This document shows, piece by piece, positions 62,843 to 64,000 of a DNA stretch of 64,000 bases. The first letter of the stretch is position 1. The number at the start of each line of letters is the position of its first letter. A program made the position numbers and the translations under genes. Origin of the DNA: Frankiaceae bacterium (GTDB taxonomy: Bacteria; Actinomycetota; Actinomycetes; BP-191). Under the pieces are notes generated by a model. It saw only the letters and a program-made list of their open reading frames with translations. It did not search any database and was not told the DNA's origin. The stretch spans positions 1-64,000 of the forward strand of contig JAVEEC010000042.1 in assembly GCA_030840645.1 (NCBI GenBank), in the 5' to 3' direction.

Positions 62843-64000
62843 TCAGCCCGTGGGGCGGTGCTCGTCCAGGTCGATGACGTCGGCGTCCGGTGTCTCGGCG
62901 GCCACAGCGGGCGAACGGCGCGGGCCGAGCAGGCTCAGCGCCGTTCCCGCCAGCGCCGCGACCCCCACCCCGGCTGCGACGTACGGTGCCCGGACGAACG
63001 ACGCCGCCACCCCGCCGAACGCCAGCACCGCGGACCAGTACCAGATCGTCAGCACCGCGCGGCGGTGGGTGTGGCCGATCTCGAGCAGCCGGTGGTGCAG
63101 GTGCTCCTTGTCCGGCGCGAACACCGACCGCCCGGTCCGCGTCCGCCGGAACACCGCGAGCAGCAGGTCGAAGAACGGCACCGCGAGCACCGTCAGCGGC
63201 AGCAGCACAGGGAAGAAGAACGTCGCCCCGCGCCGCCCGCTGATCGCCGTCGAGTCGAACGACGTCGTCCCCGACGTCACGGCCGCCGCCAGCAGCAGCC
63301 CGAGCAGCATCGAGCCGGAGTCGCCCATGAAGATGCGGGCCGGGCTGAAGTTGTGCGGCAGGAACCCGACGCAGACGCCCGCGACGATCGCGGCGAGCAG
63401 GGTGGCCGGCGTGACGCGGGTGTTCTGCTGGACGACGGAGAGCTGGTAGCAGAAGCCGAAGAACGCGACCGCCGCGATGCCGACGACGCCCGCGGCGAGG
63501 CCGTCGAGGCCGTCGATGAAGTTGATGGAGTTGACCATCACCAGGGTCAGGCAGACCGTCGCGACGACGGAGAGGTTCGGGTCGAGGGCGAAGTTGCTGC
63601 CGCTCGTTCCCGGCAGCGTGAGGAACTGCAGCTGCACGCCGAGCAGCACGAGGAGGCCGGCCGCGAGCGCCTGCCCCGCGAGCTTGGTGAACGCGTCGAG
63701 CTGCCACTTGTCGTCCACCATGCCGACGACGCAGATGAGCGCGCCCGCGACGAGCACGGCCTTCGGCTCCGGCGTCGCGCGGACCAGCTGCAACGACGGG
63801 AGCGACCGGGCGACGAACATCGCCGCCACGACACCGCCGAGCATCGCGATCCCGCCGAGGTACGGCGTGGGGATCGCGTGCACGTCGCGGTCGCGCGGCC
63901 GGGCGAGCGTCGACGTCGCGACGGCGACCCGGCGCGCGATCGGCGTGAGCAGGTACGTCACCGCCGCGGCGACGAAGAAGACGAGCGCGTACTCGCGCAC
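62843..64000 (-). CDS. wecA: WecA/TagO-type undecaprenyl-phosphate N-acetylglucosaminyl-1-phosphate transferase
   Basis: Integral membrane enzyme that starts envelope glycan synthesis by moving a sugar-1-phosphate from a UDP-sugar to polyprenyl phosphate. The 385-residue protein has about eleven membrane helices. Motifs are DRDVHAIPTPYLGGIAMLGG, VVGMVDDKWQLDAF (Mg2+-binding Asp pair), VNSINFIDGLDGLAAG (catalytic Asp), FSPARIFMGDSGSMLLG and the WecA/TagO-specific PDKEHLHHRLLEIGHTH. It is not MraY, which lacks the HLHHRL box. The C-terminal tail (DADVIDLDEHRP) is cytoplasmic. The first codon is a GTG at the very window edge (64000); it fits the family N-terminus, but an upstream start cannot be excluded. 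Confidence 0.9.
   Translation of the reverse strand: MREYALVFFVAAAVTYLLTPIARRVAVATSTLARPRDRDVHAIPTPYLGGIAMLGGVVAAMFVARSLPSLQLVRATPEPKAVLVAGALICVVGMVDDKWQLDAFTKLAGQALAAGLLVLLGVQLQFLTLPGTSGSNFALDPNLSVVATVCLTLVMVNSINFIDGLDGLAAGVVGIAAVAFFGFCYQLSVVQQNTRVTPATLLAAIVAGVCVGFLPHNFSPARIFMGDSGSMLLGLLLAAAVTSGTTSFDSTAISGRRGATFFFPVLLPLTVLAVPFFDLLLAVFRRTRTGRSVFAPDKEHLHHRLLEIGHTHRRAVLTIWYWSAVLAFGGVAASFVRAPYVAAGVGVAALAGTALSLLGPRRSPAVAAETPDADVIDLDEHRPTG

Overview
The window is very GC-rich throughout, with GTG starts, dense same-strand operons and stop/start overlaps of the ATGA and GTGA type. The gene content is that of a high-GC Gram-positive actinobacterium: GlgE-route glucan synthesis, a DUF222-HNH protein, MurA with Asp in place of the usual active-site Cys, ethylmalonyl-CoA pathway enzymes, and the order wecA - atpZ/I - atpBEFHAGD - atpC - DUF2550 - adenosyltransferase - murA. 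ATP synthase subunits b and delta are separate genes, which argues against Mycobacterium. The genus cannot be fixed from the sequence alone. No rRNA, tRNA or CRISPR array was seen.

Bases 1-19096 (+ strand) form an alpha-glucan and trehalose block: glgE (3' part), treS, maltokinase, a methyltransferase, an amylo-glucosidase-type debranching protein, a GT4 glycosyltransferase, glgB, glgX, treY, treZ and malQ. TreS, Mak and GlgE convert trehalose to maltose, maltose-1-phosphate and linear glucan, and GlgB branches it. GlgX and the second debranching protein remove branches, MalQ reshuffles chains, and TreY/TreZ return glucan to trehalose. One DUF222-HNH gene interrupts the block on the opposite strand. 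Bases 19093-23867 (- strand) hold a thioredoxin-TPR protein and a four-gene ABC-2 export operon.

Bases 23976-53155 mix acyl-CoA and B12 metabolism with accessory genes. Present are an IcmA-type B12 mutase, MeaB GTPase, thiolase, methylmalonyl/ethylmalonyl-CoA epimerase, crotonyl-CoA carboxylase/reductase, a fused and a single 3-hydroxybutyryl-CoA dehydrogenase, ethylmalonyl-CoA mutase and a cobalamin adenosyltransferase. Together they cover much of the acetyl-CoA to methylsuccinyl-CoA part of the ethylmalonyl-CoA pathway and its cofactor supply. An island of about 4 kb (29836-33788) with a repeat-CHAT caspase-like gene and a small partner gene has split a VIT1/CCC1-type transporter gene, whose two ends remain as pseudogene pieces. 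An IS481-family element (47817-48897) with clear terminal repeats and a 6-bp target duplication sits inside a palindromic intergenic repeat. Other genes here include an AI-2E-type transporter with a repeat protein, an alcohol dehydrogenase, an MFS exporter, hydrolases, an SDR, SCP2-like proteins and a NifU-like protein.

Bases 53152-64000 (- strand) hold the ATP synthase genes, murA-side neighbours and a WecA-type phosphotransferase. atpC is separated from atpD by two + strand genes. A near-consensus Rex operator lies upstream of atpZ, suggesting redox control of the operon. Across the window, many transcription starts seem to be leaderless: a TANNNT box lies 6-7 bases before the start codon.
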